The notes beneath the pieces are model-generated. The model saw only the letters and a program-made list of their open reading frames with translations. It searched no databases and was not told the DNA's origin. A DNA stretch of 64,000 nucleotides from NCBI RefSeq assembly GCF_000374645.1, contig NZ_KB894804.1, forward strand, positions 1 to 64,000, in the 5' to 3' direction. This document shows, one piece after another, positions 1 through 11,824 of the stretch. Position 1 is the stretch's first letter, and every line of letters starts with the position of its first letter. The stretch is from Arhodomonas aquaeolei DSM 8974 (GTDB lineage: Bacteria; Pseudomonadota; Gammaproteobacteria; Nitrococcales; Nitrococcaceae). The translations under genes and the position numbers were made by a program.

Positions 1-680
<680 letters not shown>

Positions 681-784
681 AACACCCAAGCAGTCTGAGA
701 CCAATGCGCATGTCCAAGTGCGCGTGCGACTTCCCGATCAAACGGCCCGCGCGGCCCAAAAAACCGCGCTCAGGCCAACCGGCT

Positions 785-904
785 CGCCTGGCGAATATAG
801 CGAGTGGGAACCACCCGATCCCATACCGAACTCGGAAGTGAAACCACTCCGCGCCGATGATAGTGCCGCCTCGCTGTGGTGCGAAAGTAGGTCATCGCCA
901 GGCT
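785..904 (+). rRNA. rrf: 5S ribosomal RNA
   Basis: A 120-nt 5S rRNA. The 5' GCCTGGCGA arm pairs with the 3' TCGCCAGGC arm to form helix I, and the conserved core CCGAACTCGGAAGTGAAAC lies near 826-844. It follows 23S after a spacer of about 104 nt in which I see no tRNA, and is followed by an intrinsic terminator, so it is the last gene of the rRNA operon. Confidence 0.97.
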
Positions 905-916
905 CTTATCCCTAAA

Positions 917-947
917 CCCCCGGCCATTAATGGCCGGGGGTTTTTTT
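917..947 (+). terminator. rRNA operon intrinsic terminator
   Basis: A perfect palindrome at 917-940 (CCCCCGGCCATT and its complement) is followed directly by seven T residues at 941-947. It lies 12 nt after 5S rRNA, as expected for the end of an rrn operon. Confidence 0.93.
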
Positions 948-1102
948 ATGCAAATTTGTCAGGTGCCGCGGTACGCCGCAGGGGCCCCTCGGCCCCGGAT
1001 ACTGCCCCGCGGCCGGCGTAATTGGTTTACCCCGGCTCGTACGGGATGGGGGCAGCCAGGTGTGCGCGCCTCCCTTGGCAGAGGTAAATCAGGTACAGTG
1101 AC

Positions 1103-1131
1103 GGCCTGTCTTCAACGGCCACGGACAGGCC
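1103..1131 (+). repeat. Inverted repeat in the ssb 5' region
   Basis: GGCCTGTC (1103-1110) and GACAGGCC (1124-1131) form an 8-bp inverted repeat with a 13-nt loop, ending 30 nt before the ssb start codon. It could be an RNA hairpin or an operator. The CTGT/ACAG ends resemble a LexA box, but their 15-nt spacing is wrong for LexA (CTGT-N8-ACAG). Confidence 0.5.
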
Positions 1132-1161
1132 ATCACGTCGGAAATTCGCGGAGAGGGAATA

Positions 1162-1632
1162 ATGGCAAGCGGCTCGGTCAACAAGGTCATCCTGATCGGC
1201 AATCTTGGGGCGGATCCGGAGGTGCGTTACGCGCCCTCGGGCAGCGCGGTCACCAACATCCGGGTCGCGACCACCGAGCAGTGGCGGGATCGCCAGAGCG
1301 GCGATCGCCAGGAGCGCACGGACTGGCACCGCGTCGTGTTCTTCAACCGCCTGGCAGAGATCGCCGGGGAGTACCTGCGCAAGGGCTCTAAGGTCTACAT
1401 CGAGGGCCAGCTCCAGACCCGCAAATGGCAGGGGCAGGACGGTCAGGACCGCTACACCACGGAGGTGGTGGCGCGCGAGATGCAGATGCTCGATACCCGT
1501 ACCACCGGTGGTGGCGGCGGCGGAGGCGGCCCGCGGCCCGAGCCCCAGGGCGGTGACGGGGGCTACGGTGGCGGCGGCGGCCGTCAGCCGGAGCCGCCGC
1601 AGGACGATTTCGACGACGACATCCCGTTCTGA
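1162..1632 (+). CDS. ssb: Single-stranded DNA-binding protein SSB
   Basis: Binds and protects single-stranded DNA in replication, repair and recombination, and recruits partner proteins through its tail. At 156 residues it has the usual length. An N-terminal OB fold covers about residues 5-110 and includes [18 protein letters not shown] Gly/Pro-rich flexible linker occupies about 114-147, and the chain ends in the acidic tip DFDDDIPF, the docking peptide for SSB-interacting proteins. The ATG start is preceded by GGAGAGGGA. It is the first gene after the rRNA terminator and is followed by smc 130 nt downstream, so a separate transcript is likely. An inverted repeat lies in its leader. Confidence 0.97.
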   Translation: MASGSVNKVILIGNLGADPEVRYAPSGSAVTNIRVATTEQWRDRQSGDRQERTDWHRVVFFNRLAEIAGEYLRKGSKVYIEGQLQTRKWQGQDGQDRYTTEVVAREMQMLDTRTTGGGGGGGGPRPEPQGGDGGYGGGGGRQPEPPQDDFDDDIPF

Positions 1633-1762
1633 CACCGCGAGTGACGGCGAGGACGGACCTGCCGGGCGAGTGCGTCCCGGCAGGCAGCGCATGGTGGTCT
1701 GATGCCCCCGCCACCCGGGGGGGCAGGCCAACGGCGGTACCCGCGCTTGCTGGGAACGCGTA

Positions 1763-4700
1763 ATGCGGCTGGCGAAGATCAAGCTCTCCGGCTTCAAGTC
1801 GTTCGTGGACCCCACCACGGTGACGCTTCCCGGCGATCTCGTGGCGATCGTCGGGCCGAACGGCTGCGGCAAATCCAACATCATCGATGCCGTGCGCTGG
1901 GTCATGGGCGAGAGCTCGGCCAAGCACCTGCGCGGCGAGTCGATGGCGGACGTCATCTTCAATGGTTCCGGCAGCCGTAAGCCGGTGGGTGCCGCCTCGA
2001 TCGAGCTCGTCTTCGACAACAGCGACGGCACCATCACCGGGCAGTACGCCGGCTACAACGAGATCGCGGTGCGCCGCCAGGTGAACCGCGACGGCCAGTC
2101 CGCGTACTACCTCAACGGCACACGCTGCCGCCGGCGCGACATCACCGACATCTTCCTTGGCACCGGTCTCGGGCCGCGCAGCTACTCGATCATCGAGCAG
2201 GGCATGATCTCGCGGGTGATCGAGGCGCGCCCCGAGGAGCTGCGCCGCTACCTCGAGGAGGCGGCGGGCATCAGCCTGTACAAGGAGCGCCGGCGTGAGA
2301 CCGAGCGGCGCATCCGCGACACCCTGGAGAACCTGGAGCGGCTCGAGGACGTTCGCGACGAGGTCGCGCGCCAGCTCGAGAAGCTCAAGCGCCAGGCCGA
2401 CACCGCCGAGCGTTACAAGGGCCTGCGGGCCGAGCAGCGCCAGCGCCAGGCGGAGCTGCACGTCCTGCGCCTGCAGGGTCTGGAGGCCGAGCGCGAGCGC
2501 CTGGAAGGCGAGCTGCGGCGCCGCGACACCGAGGTCGAGGCCGCGGTCGCCGAGCAGCGCCGGCTCGAGCGCGAGACCGAGAGCGTGCGCGCACGCCACG
2601 CCGAGGACAGCGACCGCCTCAACGAGATCCAGGCCGAGTACTACGGTGTTGGCTCCGAGATCACCCGCCTCGAGCAGCGCATGAAGCACCAGCGTGAGAT
2701 GCGTGAGGCACGCCGCGCGGAGGAGGCGCGTACCCGTGAGGCGCTGGATGAGCACCGGGCCAGCCTGGAGCAGGACGGCGAGAAGCTGCGCCTGGCCGAG
2801 GAGCGCGTCGCCGAGCTGGAGCCGGAACACGAGGCCCTTGCCGAGGCCGAGGCCGGTGCCGACGAGGGCGTGCAGCAGGCCCAGCAGGCACTGGAGGACT
2901 GGCGCGAGCGATGGGAGCGCTTCAACGAGGACGCCCAGCAGCCGGCGCGTACCGCCGAAGTCGAGCGTGCCCGTATCGAGCAGCTCGAACGTCAGGGTGA
3001 GGAGCGGATCCGTCAGCGAGAGCGCCTCGCCCAGGCGATCGAGTCCCTGGACGAGGCCCTGGCCCGCGAGTCGGACGAGGCCGGCGCGGAGCGTCTGGAG
3101 GCCCTGGAGGAGCGCCTGGAGGGCCTGCGCGAGCGCCTGGACGAACGCGACGAGGCCCTGACGGCACTCGAGGACGAGGCCACCGAGCTGGACGAGTCCC
3201 TGGAAGGGACCCGGGAAGAGCGCCACCGTACCGCGGCACGGCTCACCTCCCTGGAGACCCTGCAGGAGGCCGCCCTCGGCGAGGGCGAGGCGGCGGGGCG
3301 CTGGCTTGCCGCGCAGGGCCTGGACGACGGCGAGCGGCTGGCCCGCCGCCTCGACGTCGAGCCGGGCTGGGAGCGGGCCGTGGAGGCGGTCCTCGGGGCC
3401 CACCTGCAGGCGGTCCTGGTCACGGATCCCGGGCGCTACGTGGCCGCCCTAGCGGCCCTGGAGGGTGACGAGATCGTGCTCCAGCGGCCCGCGGACGGGG
3501 TGCCGGATGGGGCATCGCCCGGCGACGGGCTTGCGCGGCGGGTAAGCGCCCCGTGGCCGGTGGCGGGGCTCTTCGCGGGGGTCCATACCGCCGAGGATGT
3601 GGATGCCGCACTGGCCCGAGCCCCCGACCTCGCGCCCGGCGAGGAGATCGTCACGCCGGACGGCACCCGTTTCGGACCGGACTGGGTGCACGCCCGCGGC
3701 GAGGCCCGTGACGACACCGGCGTGCTGGCACGGGAGCGCGACCTCTCGGAGACGCGGGAGGCGCTTGAGACGCTGGATGCCCGGCTCGCCGAACAGGAGG
3801 CCCGCCGCGGCGAGCTGCGTGAGCGCATCGCCGATCTCACCGAACGACGGGACGACGACCGCGATGCCCTCCACGAGGCCGAACGCGAGCGCGCCAGCCT
3901 GCAGGCGCAGGTGGACAACCAGCGGGCCCAGCAGCAGGAGCGCGGGGAGCGCCGCCGCGCCCGCCAGGCGGAGCTCGAGGACCTTGCCGAGGCCATCGAG
4001 GAGATCAATGCGGACGTCCGTGCCGCTCGCGAGCGCCAAGCCGAGGCGCTGGATCGCAGTGAGGCCCTGGACGAGACCCGGGAGCGGCTCAACGAGGAGA
4101 AGCTCGGTCTGCAGGACCAGCTGGATGCGGCGCGCGAACGCCTGGCCGACGTGCGCTCGCGCCGGCACGACGTGGCACTGCGCCTGGAGAGCGCGACCAC
4201 GGCCAGACAGTCCCTGGCGGAGTCCGTCTCGCGCCAGAAGGCCCAGTGCGAACGCCTCGAGGCGCGGCTCGCGGAGCTCGCAGCAGCGGACGACGAGCCC
4301 GCCGAGGTCGACGACGAGGCCGCCGAGGCCGAACGCCAGCGCCTGCTGGAGCGTCGCCAGTCCGTGGAACACGAGCTCGGCGAGGCCCGCACCCGCCTGG
4401 GTGACGCGGAGGAACGGCTGCGCGATCTCGAGACCCGCCGCGGCGAGGCCGAGCGCTCGGTCACCGAGCTGCGCGAGGGCACGGAGTCCGCGCGTTACCG
4501 CAGCTACGAGCTCAAGATCCGCATTCAGACCCAGGCCGAGCAGCTCGCGGAGATGGAGGTGGATCGCGCCGAGACCGCCACGGCGCTGCCGGAGGACGCC
4601 GACGAGCAGCGCTGGGAGGCGGAGCTGGAGCGCCTGGATGAGCGCATCCGCCGCCTGGGGCCGATCAACCTGGCGGCGATCGACGAGTACCGCGAGCTCG

Positions 4701-5284
4701 AATCCCGCAAGGGCTACCTCGACAGCCAGTACGAGGACCTCAACGAGGCCCTGGAAACCTTGCAGTCCGCGATCCGGCGCATCGACCGGGAGACGCGCCA
4801 GCGTTTCAAGGAGACCTTCGAGAAGGTCAACGAGGGCATGCAGCGTCTCTTTCCCCGGCTTTTCGGCGGCGGCAGCGGCTACCTGGAACTCACGGGCGAG
4901 GATCTGCTCGAAACCGGTGTGGCGATCATGGCGCGCCCGCCGGGCAAGCGGGTGAGCAACATCCACCTGCTCTCCGGCGGCGAAAAGGCGCTCACGGCAG
5001 TGGCCCTGGTGTTCGCCATCTTCGAGCTCAACCCGGCGCCGTTCTGCATGCTCGACGAGGTGGACGCACCGCTGGACGAGGCCAACGTCGGGCGTTTCTG
5101 CGACATGCTCCAGGCCCTGTCGGACCGGGTGCAGTTTATCGTCATCACCCACAACAAGGTGACCATGGCCGCGGCCAGCCACCTTGCCGGCGTGACCATG
5201 AACGAGCCCGGAGTCTCCCGGCTGGTGGCCGTGGATATGGAGGCGGCGACCGCGCTGGTGGACACCCCGGGGGACGGGGCTTGA
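1763..5284 (+). CDS. smc: Chromosome segregation ATPase SMC
   Basis: Structural-maintenance-of-chromosomes ATPase that compacts and segregates DNA, normally with ScpA and ScpB (not in this window). At 1173 residues it is full length. The Walker A motif GPNGCGKS is at residues 32-39. Two long Glu/Arg/Ala-rich coiled-coil arms flank a hinge at roughly 505-645. The ABC signature LLSGGEKAL is near 1070 and Walker B with D-loop FCMLDEVDAPLD is near 1093-1104. It has SMC architecture rather than MukB, which argues against an enteric host. The smc-zipA-ligA order is common in pseudomonads and relatives. The coiled-coil composition produces long spurious antisense frames that should not be annotated. 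Confidence 0.97.
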   Translation: MRLAKIKLSGFKSFVDPTTVTLPGDLVAIVGPNGCGKSNIIDAVRWVMGESSAKHLRGESMADVIFNGSGSRKPVGAASIELVFDNSDGTITGQYAGYNEIAVRRQVNRDGQSAYYLNGTRCRRRDITDIFLGTGLGPRSYSIIEQGMISRVIEARPEELRRYLEEAAGISLYKERRRETERRIRDTLENLERLEDVRDEVARQLEKLKRQADTAERYKGLRAEQRQRQAELHVLRLQGLEAERERLEGELRRRDTEVEAAVAEQRRLERETESVRARHAEDSDRLNEIQAEYYGVGSEITRLEQRMKHQREMREARRAEEARTREALDEHRASLEQDGEKLRLAEERVAELEPEHEALAEAEAGADEGVQQAQQALEDWRERWERFNEDAQQPARTAEVERARIEQLERQGEERIRQRERLAQAIESLDEALARESDEAGAERLEALEERLEGLRERLDERDEALTALEDEATELDESLEGTREERHRTAARLTSLETLQEAALGEGEAAGRWLAAQGLDDGERLARRLDVEPGWERAVEAVLGAHLQAVLVTDPGRYVAALAALEGDEIVLQRPADGVPDGASPGDGLARRVSAPWPVAGLFAGVHTAEDVDAALARAPDLAPGEEIVTPDGTRFGPDWVHARGEARDDTGVLARERDLSETREALETLDARLAEQEARRGELRERIADLTERRDDDRDALHEAERERASLQAQVDNQRAQQQERGERRRARQAELEDLAEAIEEINADVRAARERQAEALDRSEALDETRERLNEEKLGLQDQLDAARERLADVRSRRHDVALRLESATTARQSLAESVSRQKAQCERLEARLAELAAADDEPAEVDDEAAEAERQRLLERRQSVEHELGEARTRLGDAEERLRDLETRRGEAERSVTELREGTESARYRSYELKIRIQTQAEQLAEMEVDRAETATALPEDADEQRWEAELERLDERIRRLGPINLAAIDEYRELESRKGYLDSQYEDLNEALETLQSAIRRIDRETRQRFKETFEKVNEGMQRLFPRLFGGGSGYLELTGEDLLETGVAIMARPPGKRVSNIHLLSGGEKALTAVALVFAIFELNPAPFCMLDEVDAPLDEANVGRFCDMLQALSDRVQFIVITHNKVTMAAASHLAGVTMNEPGVSRLVAVDMEAATALVDTPGDGA

Positions 5285-5368
5285 GCTTCATGCACGCGCC
5301 ATGCAGGCTGTTCCGAGCATGGCGAGCGCCCTCGGCCATGGCATCCAGGTGAGCGATCGGACGGGAAG

Positions 5369-8528
<3,160 letters not shown>

Positions 8529-8544
8529 GAGGCGGGTGGCCGGC

Positions 8545-8838
8545 TCAGCTGTCCTCGCCGAAGCGCTCGGCGATCAGGGCCTCCAGCGCCTCCATTGCCT
8601 GCGCCGCGTCGCTGCCCTCGGCCTCGATGAGGATGCAGCTGCCCTGGGCGGCGGCGAGCATCATCATGCCCATGATGCTCTTGCCGTTGACCGTGCGTTC
8701 GTCGCGGGTGACCTGGATGTCGGCGTCGTAGTGCCCCGCGGTACTCACGAACCGGGCGGCCGCGCGGGCATGCAGGCCGAGGCGGTTGACGATCTCCACC
8801 TCGCGGCGGATCCGGGTCGGTTCAGCGGTGTCGCTCAT
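8545..8838 (-). CDS. ptsH: HPr-family phosphocarrier protein (PtsH/NPr type)
   Basis: Small phosphocarrier that passes phosphate from a PEP-dependent enzyme I to EIIA proteins. At 97 residues, the active-site His23 sits in NRLGLHARAA (His15 of E. coli HPr). The regulatory serine Ser54 lies in VNGKSIMG (Ser46 equivalent), which is the target of HPr kinase where that enzyme is active. It is the last gene of the minus-strand operon and overlaps the EIIA gene by 17 nt. No ptsI or sugar permease gene is adjacent, so this is more likely a regulatory PTS than a sugar-uptake PTS. The enzyme I partner must be encoded elsewhere. Confidence 0.95.
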   Translation of the reverse strand: MSDTAEPTRIRREVEIVNRLGLHARAAARFVSTAGHYDADIQVTRDERTVNGKSIMGMMMLAAAQGSCILIEAEGSDAAQAMEALEALIAERFGEDS

Positions 8839-9250
8839 GGTGCCTGTCTTGCTCCGCGGGGGTGGGTTCGACGAGCAGCACGCCGTCGCGACCGCCGGTG
8901 TAGGCCTTGTCCCTAAGGGCCGCCAGCGGCAGGTCCGGATAGTTGAGCACGCGCAGGAGCATCGGCAGGTTCAGCCCCGAAACCACCGCCGTACCCATGC
9001 GCTCACCCAGGCGCACCGCCACGTTGCTGGGGGTCGCGCCGAAGGCGTCGGTGAGGATGAGCACGCCGTCGCCGCTGTCGAGGCGGGTGAGCAGCTCGGT
9101 GCCCCGGTGGACCATCGCTTCGGGGCTGCTGTCCTGGGGGACGTTGAGGTGCGCCGTCTCCAGCGGGCACGCGCCGAGGATGGTGCGCGCGGTGTTGAGC
9201 AGCTCCTGGCCCACACGGTTGTGCGTGATGATCAGCAGCCCGACACTCAT
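8822..9250 (-). CDS. PTS EIIA component, mannose (EIIA-Man) family
   Basis: Predicted phosphate acceptor of the mannose-type EIIA fold. At 142 residues, it starts MSVGLLIITHNRVG with the phosphorylatable His10 in the same place as in E. coli EIIA-Man. The ATG at 9250 is chosen because it overlaps the rapZ stop in an ATGA junction and begins the conserved first strand; an open frame extends upstream without homology. There is no fused IIB domain and no IIC or IID gene nearby, so it is a stand-alone EIIA. This arrangement, next to rapZ, hprK and ptsH, is found in many proteobacteria that use the PTS for regulation. Its regulatory target cannot be read from the sequence. Confidence 0.92.
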   Translation of the reverse strand: MSVGLLIITHNRVGQELLNTARTILGACPLETAHLNVPQDSSPEAMVHRGTELLTRLDSGDGVLILTDAFGATPSNVAVRLGERMGTAVVSGLNLPMLLRVLNYPDLPLAALRDKAYTGGRDGVLLVEPTPAEQDRHHERHR

Positions 9251-10107
9251 GGCAGCTCCCGGTGACGGACGTTGACCTGCCCGAGGCGGCCGCGGAAGTC
9301 CCCGCACAGCCGCTCGGCGAGATAGACGGAGCGGTGCTGTCCCCCGGTGCAGCCGATGGCGATGGTCAGGTAGCTGCGGTTCTCCTGCTGGAAGCGCGGA
9401 ATCCATTCGGCGAGGAAATCCCGCACCTGGGTGTGGAAGGCGGTGACCGTCTCCTGCGCCTCGAGGAATGCCGCCACCGGCTCGTCGCGTCCGGTGAGCG
9501 GGCGCAGCTCGGCGTTCCAGTGGGGATTCGGCAGGCAGCGCGCGTCGAAGACGAAGTCCGCATCCGGCGGCAGGCCGTGCTTGTAGCCGAAGGACTCGAA
9601 CATCAGCGAGAGGGTGTAGGGGGCCCGGACCAGGCGGGCCCGGACCAGGTCACGCAACTCGTGGACGGTGGTGCGCGTGGTGTCGATGGTCAGGTCCGCG
9701 CGCTCGAGCAGCGGCTCGAGCAGCTCGCGCTCGCGATGGATGGCCTCGTCCAGGGAGGTGTCCTCGCCGCTCAGCGGGTGTCGCCGGCGGGTCTCGCTGA
9801 AGCGCTTGAGCAGGGTGTCGCGCTCGGCGTCGAGGAAGAGGATCTCGCAGTTGATGCCGCTGGCGCGCAGCTGATCCAGTATCGCCGGGATGCGTGCCAG
9901 GTCCGATGGGCGGTTGCGCGCGTCCACGCCCACGGCGTAGCGGTCGTTGCCGGGCTCGTCCCCGGCAACGGCGGTAATGTGGCGGCCAAAGGCCTCCAGC
10001 AGGTCCACCGGCAGGTTGTCGATACAGTAGAATCCGGTGTCTTCCAGCGTGCTCAGTGCCACGCTCTTGCCCGATCCGGACAGCCCGCTAATGATGACGA
10101 GCCGCAT
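9247..10107 (-). CDS. rapZ: RNase adapter protein RapZ (P-loop ATPase family)
   Basis: Homologue of RapZ, which in E. coli binds the small RNA GlmZ and directs RNase E to it, controlling glucosamine-6-phosphate synthase. At 286 residues, the Walker A motif GLSGSGKS is at residues 8-15. The VFDARCLPNPHW region is near the middle, and the conserved C-terminal block containing IAIGCTGGQHRSVYLAERL is intact. It overlaps hprK by 20 nt and EIIA by 4 nt, so the genes are probably translationally coupled. Amino-sugar control would fit the many murein and LPS genes nearby, but that role in this organism is inference. Confidence 0.96.
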   Translation of the reverse strand: MRLVIISGLSGSGKSVALSTLEDTGFYCIDNLPVDLLEAFGRHITAVAGDEPGNDRYAVGVDARNRPSDLARIPAILDQLRASGINCEILFLDAERDTLLKRFSETRRRHPLSGEDTSLDEAIHRERELLEPLLERADLTIDTTRTTVHELRDLVRARLVRAPYTLSLMFESFGYKHGLPPDADFVFDARCLPNPHWNAELRPLTGRDEPVAAFLEAQETVTAFHTQVRDFLAEWIPRFQQENRSYLTIAIGCTGGQHRSVYLAERLCGDFRGRLGQVNVRHRELP

Positions 10108-10873
10108 TCAGTCGGTCCTCCGCGCTCGCTTGGCCGTGCGTAATGCCGCCGGCCTGACGGCACTCGCGTACCGCTGCCTCGATGAGCAGGGCGGTCATGG
10201 GGCCCGGGGCCAGGGTCAGCCGGGGCAGGGGGCGTCCGAGCAGTCCGCCGGTGGCCCAGCCCCCGGTCAGCGGGTCCGCACTCGCCCCGGGCGCGAGTAC
10301 CACTTCCAGGACCACCGGGGCACGCCGTGCCAGCGCCGCATCCCCGAAGTGCTCGTCCACCCGGATCACGCCGAGGCCGCGTACGGCGAGCCGTCCGCGG
10401 GGGCCCTCGTCGGGGGCGCGGCCCTCGGGGGTGGCGCTGGCGGCGGCGAGTGTCACCAGGTCGTCGGCCACCAGGGCGTGCCCGCGATCGAGCAGGGCCA
10501 GTGCCGTGTGGCTCTTGCCCGTGCCCTCGGCCCCCCTGAGCAGGACCCCGTGACCATGGATGCGAACCAGGGTGCCGGGGACTCCGGGGCGCCCGGCAAG
10601 GCGGACGAGGGCGCGATCGATTCGCCAGGCCAGGGCCTCGTCGTCCGCCTCCAGTGTCATCCAGGGCGTGCCGTCGGCCGGCGCGGCGTCGGCGGACTCG
10701 CAGACGATCAGGCAGGCGCCGTCCGCGTCGGTGGTGCCACGGCGTACCGGGGCGTCGCCACCGAGCCAGCGCGGTGCATCCACGGGTAGCTCGACGGTCT
10801 CGCCGCCGCCGTGCGCCGCGGCCCCGAGCGCCCGTGCCAGGGCGGTGCGGGGGATGCGCAGCCGAGGCGTCAT
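10088..10873 (-). CDS. hprK: HPr kinase/phosphorylase homologue, divergent
   Basis: Related to bifunctional HprK/P, which phosphorylates the regulatory serine of HPr. At 261 residues it is shorter than the usual 310 or so, mainly through a reduced N-terminal domain. A P-loop GAEGTGKS is at 114-121, followed by the HprK-specific block LLDRGHALVADDLV (Asp137-Asp138) and RGLGVIRV, close to the family signature RGLGIIDV. Two positions differ from the family: the catalytic-region HGV is PGT here (Pro99 instead of His), and the residue after GKS is His122 instead of Glu. It may be kinase-only, altered or inactive. It lies between ptsN (ATGA overlap) and rapZ (20-nt overlap). Confidence 0.85.
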   Translation of the reverse strand: MTPRLRIPRTALARALGAAAHGGGETVELPVDAPRWLGGDAPVRRGTTDADGACLIVCESADAAPADGTPWMTLEADDEALAWRIDRALVRLAGRPGVPGTLVRIHGHGVLLRGAEGTGKSHTALALLDRGHALVADDLVTLAAASATPEGRAPDEGPRGRLAVRGLGVIRVDEHFGDAALARRAPVVLEVVLAPGASADPLTGGWATGGLLGRPLPRLTLAPGPMTALLIEAAVRECRQAGGITHGQASAEDRLNAARHH

Positions 10874-11340
10874 GCCGGCGCGCCGTCCACCAGCCGTTGT
10901 GACACCTGCTCGTAGAGGGAACGGTCGGTGCCGCTGGCACGGAGATGCTCGCAGAAGGCCGTGTCACTGAACATCTCCGCCAGCGTGGCGAGGATGCGCA
11001 GATGCTCGTCGGTGGACTCTTCCGGCACGAGCAGCGCGAAGAGCAGATCCACCGGCTGACGGTCGACGGCGTCGAAATCCACGCCCGTGTCGAGGTTGAG
11101 CACCGCCGCCACAGGGGCATCCAGGCCCGGCAGCCGGGCATGTGGCAGGGCGACGCCCCGGCCCAGACCGGTGCTGCCGAGCCGCTCGCGTCCGATCAGG
11201 CTCTCGAAGATGCTGCGGGTGTCCGGACCGGTCGCATCCTCGTTGAGCAGTTCCGAGAGCAGCTCCAGGCTGCGCTTCTTGCTGGTGGCATGCGCCCCGT
11301 AGCGAACCCGCTCGGGGGAGAGCAGTGCTGCAATGTTCAT
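10870..11340 (-). CDS. ptsN: Nitrogen PTS EIIA component PtsN
   Basis: EIIA-Ntr, the output protein of the nitrogen-related PTS, which in other proteobacteria regulates potassium transport, sigma-54-dependent functions and stress responses according to its phosphorylation state. At 156 residues it is a single EIIA domain of the fructose/mannitol family, with phosphorylatable His67 in VALPHAR preceded by the typical RERLGSTGLG. It lies 138 nt downstream of hpf and overlaps hprK by 4 nt. The hpf-ptsN-rapZ order matches E. coli, with hprK and EIIA-Man added. Confidence 0.96.
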   Translation of the reverse strand: MNIAALLSPERVRYGAHATSKKRSLELLSELLNEDATGPDTRSIFESLIGRERLGSTGLGRGVALPHARLPGLDAPVAAVLNLDTGVDFDAVDRQPVDLLFALLVPEESTDEHLRILATLAEMFSDTAFCEHLRASGTDRSLYEQVSQRLVDGAPA

Positions 11341-11478
11341 GGTGCCCCGGCCCTGAACTGGCGTTGTCCGGCACGTCGGCGGCGGTACGGGCCCGAGGCA
11401 CCTCCCTGCGCCCGGTCTGGCAGGCCCGCCGCCGGCGTGGTCACTGGTCTGCCGGCCACCCCGGCCGGCAACGATGGA

Positions 11479-11805
11479 TCATTCCTCGAGGGCCTGGCTC
11501 ACCGGCCCCTCGTTACGGCGATGATCCGCGCGTTTCTCCTTGTGTTTGACCACCTGGCGATCGAGTTTATCCGTGAGTGCATCGATGGCGGCGTACATGT
11601 CCTCATCGGTGGCGTCGGCGAACAAGCGGGCGCCGCTCAGGACAAGGGTGGCTTCCGCCTTGTGGGTCAGCTTCTCGACCGTGAGGATGACATGCACATC
11701 GACGACGTTGTCGAAGTGACGCTCGAGTTTCTGGAACTTCTCGTTGACGTAGTCGCGCAGCGAGTCGGTCACTTCGATGTGGTGGCCGGTGATGTCGATC
11801 TGCAT
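11479..11805 (-). CDS. hpf: Ribosome hibernation promoting factor, short form
   Basis: Binds the small ribosomal subunit and inactivates ribosomes in stationary phase or starvation. At 108 residues it is the short HPF/RaiA type, without the C-terminal dimerisation extension of long HPF. It starts MQIDITGHHIEVTDSLRDYV and retains the conserved basic helix with DKLDRQVVKHKEK. The ATG at 11805 is chosen because it begins the family homology and has a strong GGAGG ribosome binding site 4-8 nt upstream; an upstream open frame lies in rpoN antisense sequence. It follows rpoN closely, as in E. coli. Confidence 0.96.
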   Translation of the reverse strand: MQIDITGHHIEVTDSLRDYVNEKFQKLERHFDNVVDVHVILTVEKLTHKAEATLVLSGARLFADATDEDMYAAIDALTDKLDRQVVKHKEKRADHRRNEGPVSQALEE

Positions 11806-11824
11806 AGAGCCTCCTTTGTGGTTC

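Noticed and set aside
681-784. tRNA gene in the 23S-5S spacer
   Set aside because: No cloverleaf-compatible arms or T-loop sequence could be found in the spacer.
1103-1131. LexA (SOS) box upstream of ssb
   Set aside because: The CTGT and ACAG ends are 15 nt apart, whereas LexA boxes have an 8-nt spacer.
1506-1590. Possible tandem repeat or repeat element in ssb
   Set aside because: The GGC/GGT-rich stretch codes for the Gly-rich flexible linker of SSB and is in frame with the conserved C-terminal tip.
1388-3403. Long antisense open frame over ssb and smc
   Set aside because: A composition shadow of the GC-rich, coiled-coil-coding smc gene. The translated product is Leu/Ala/Val-rich and low in complexity, with no domain.
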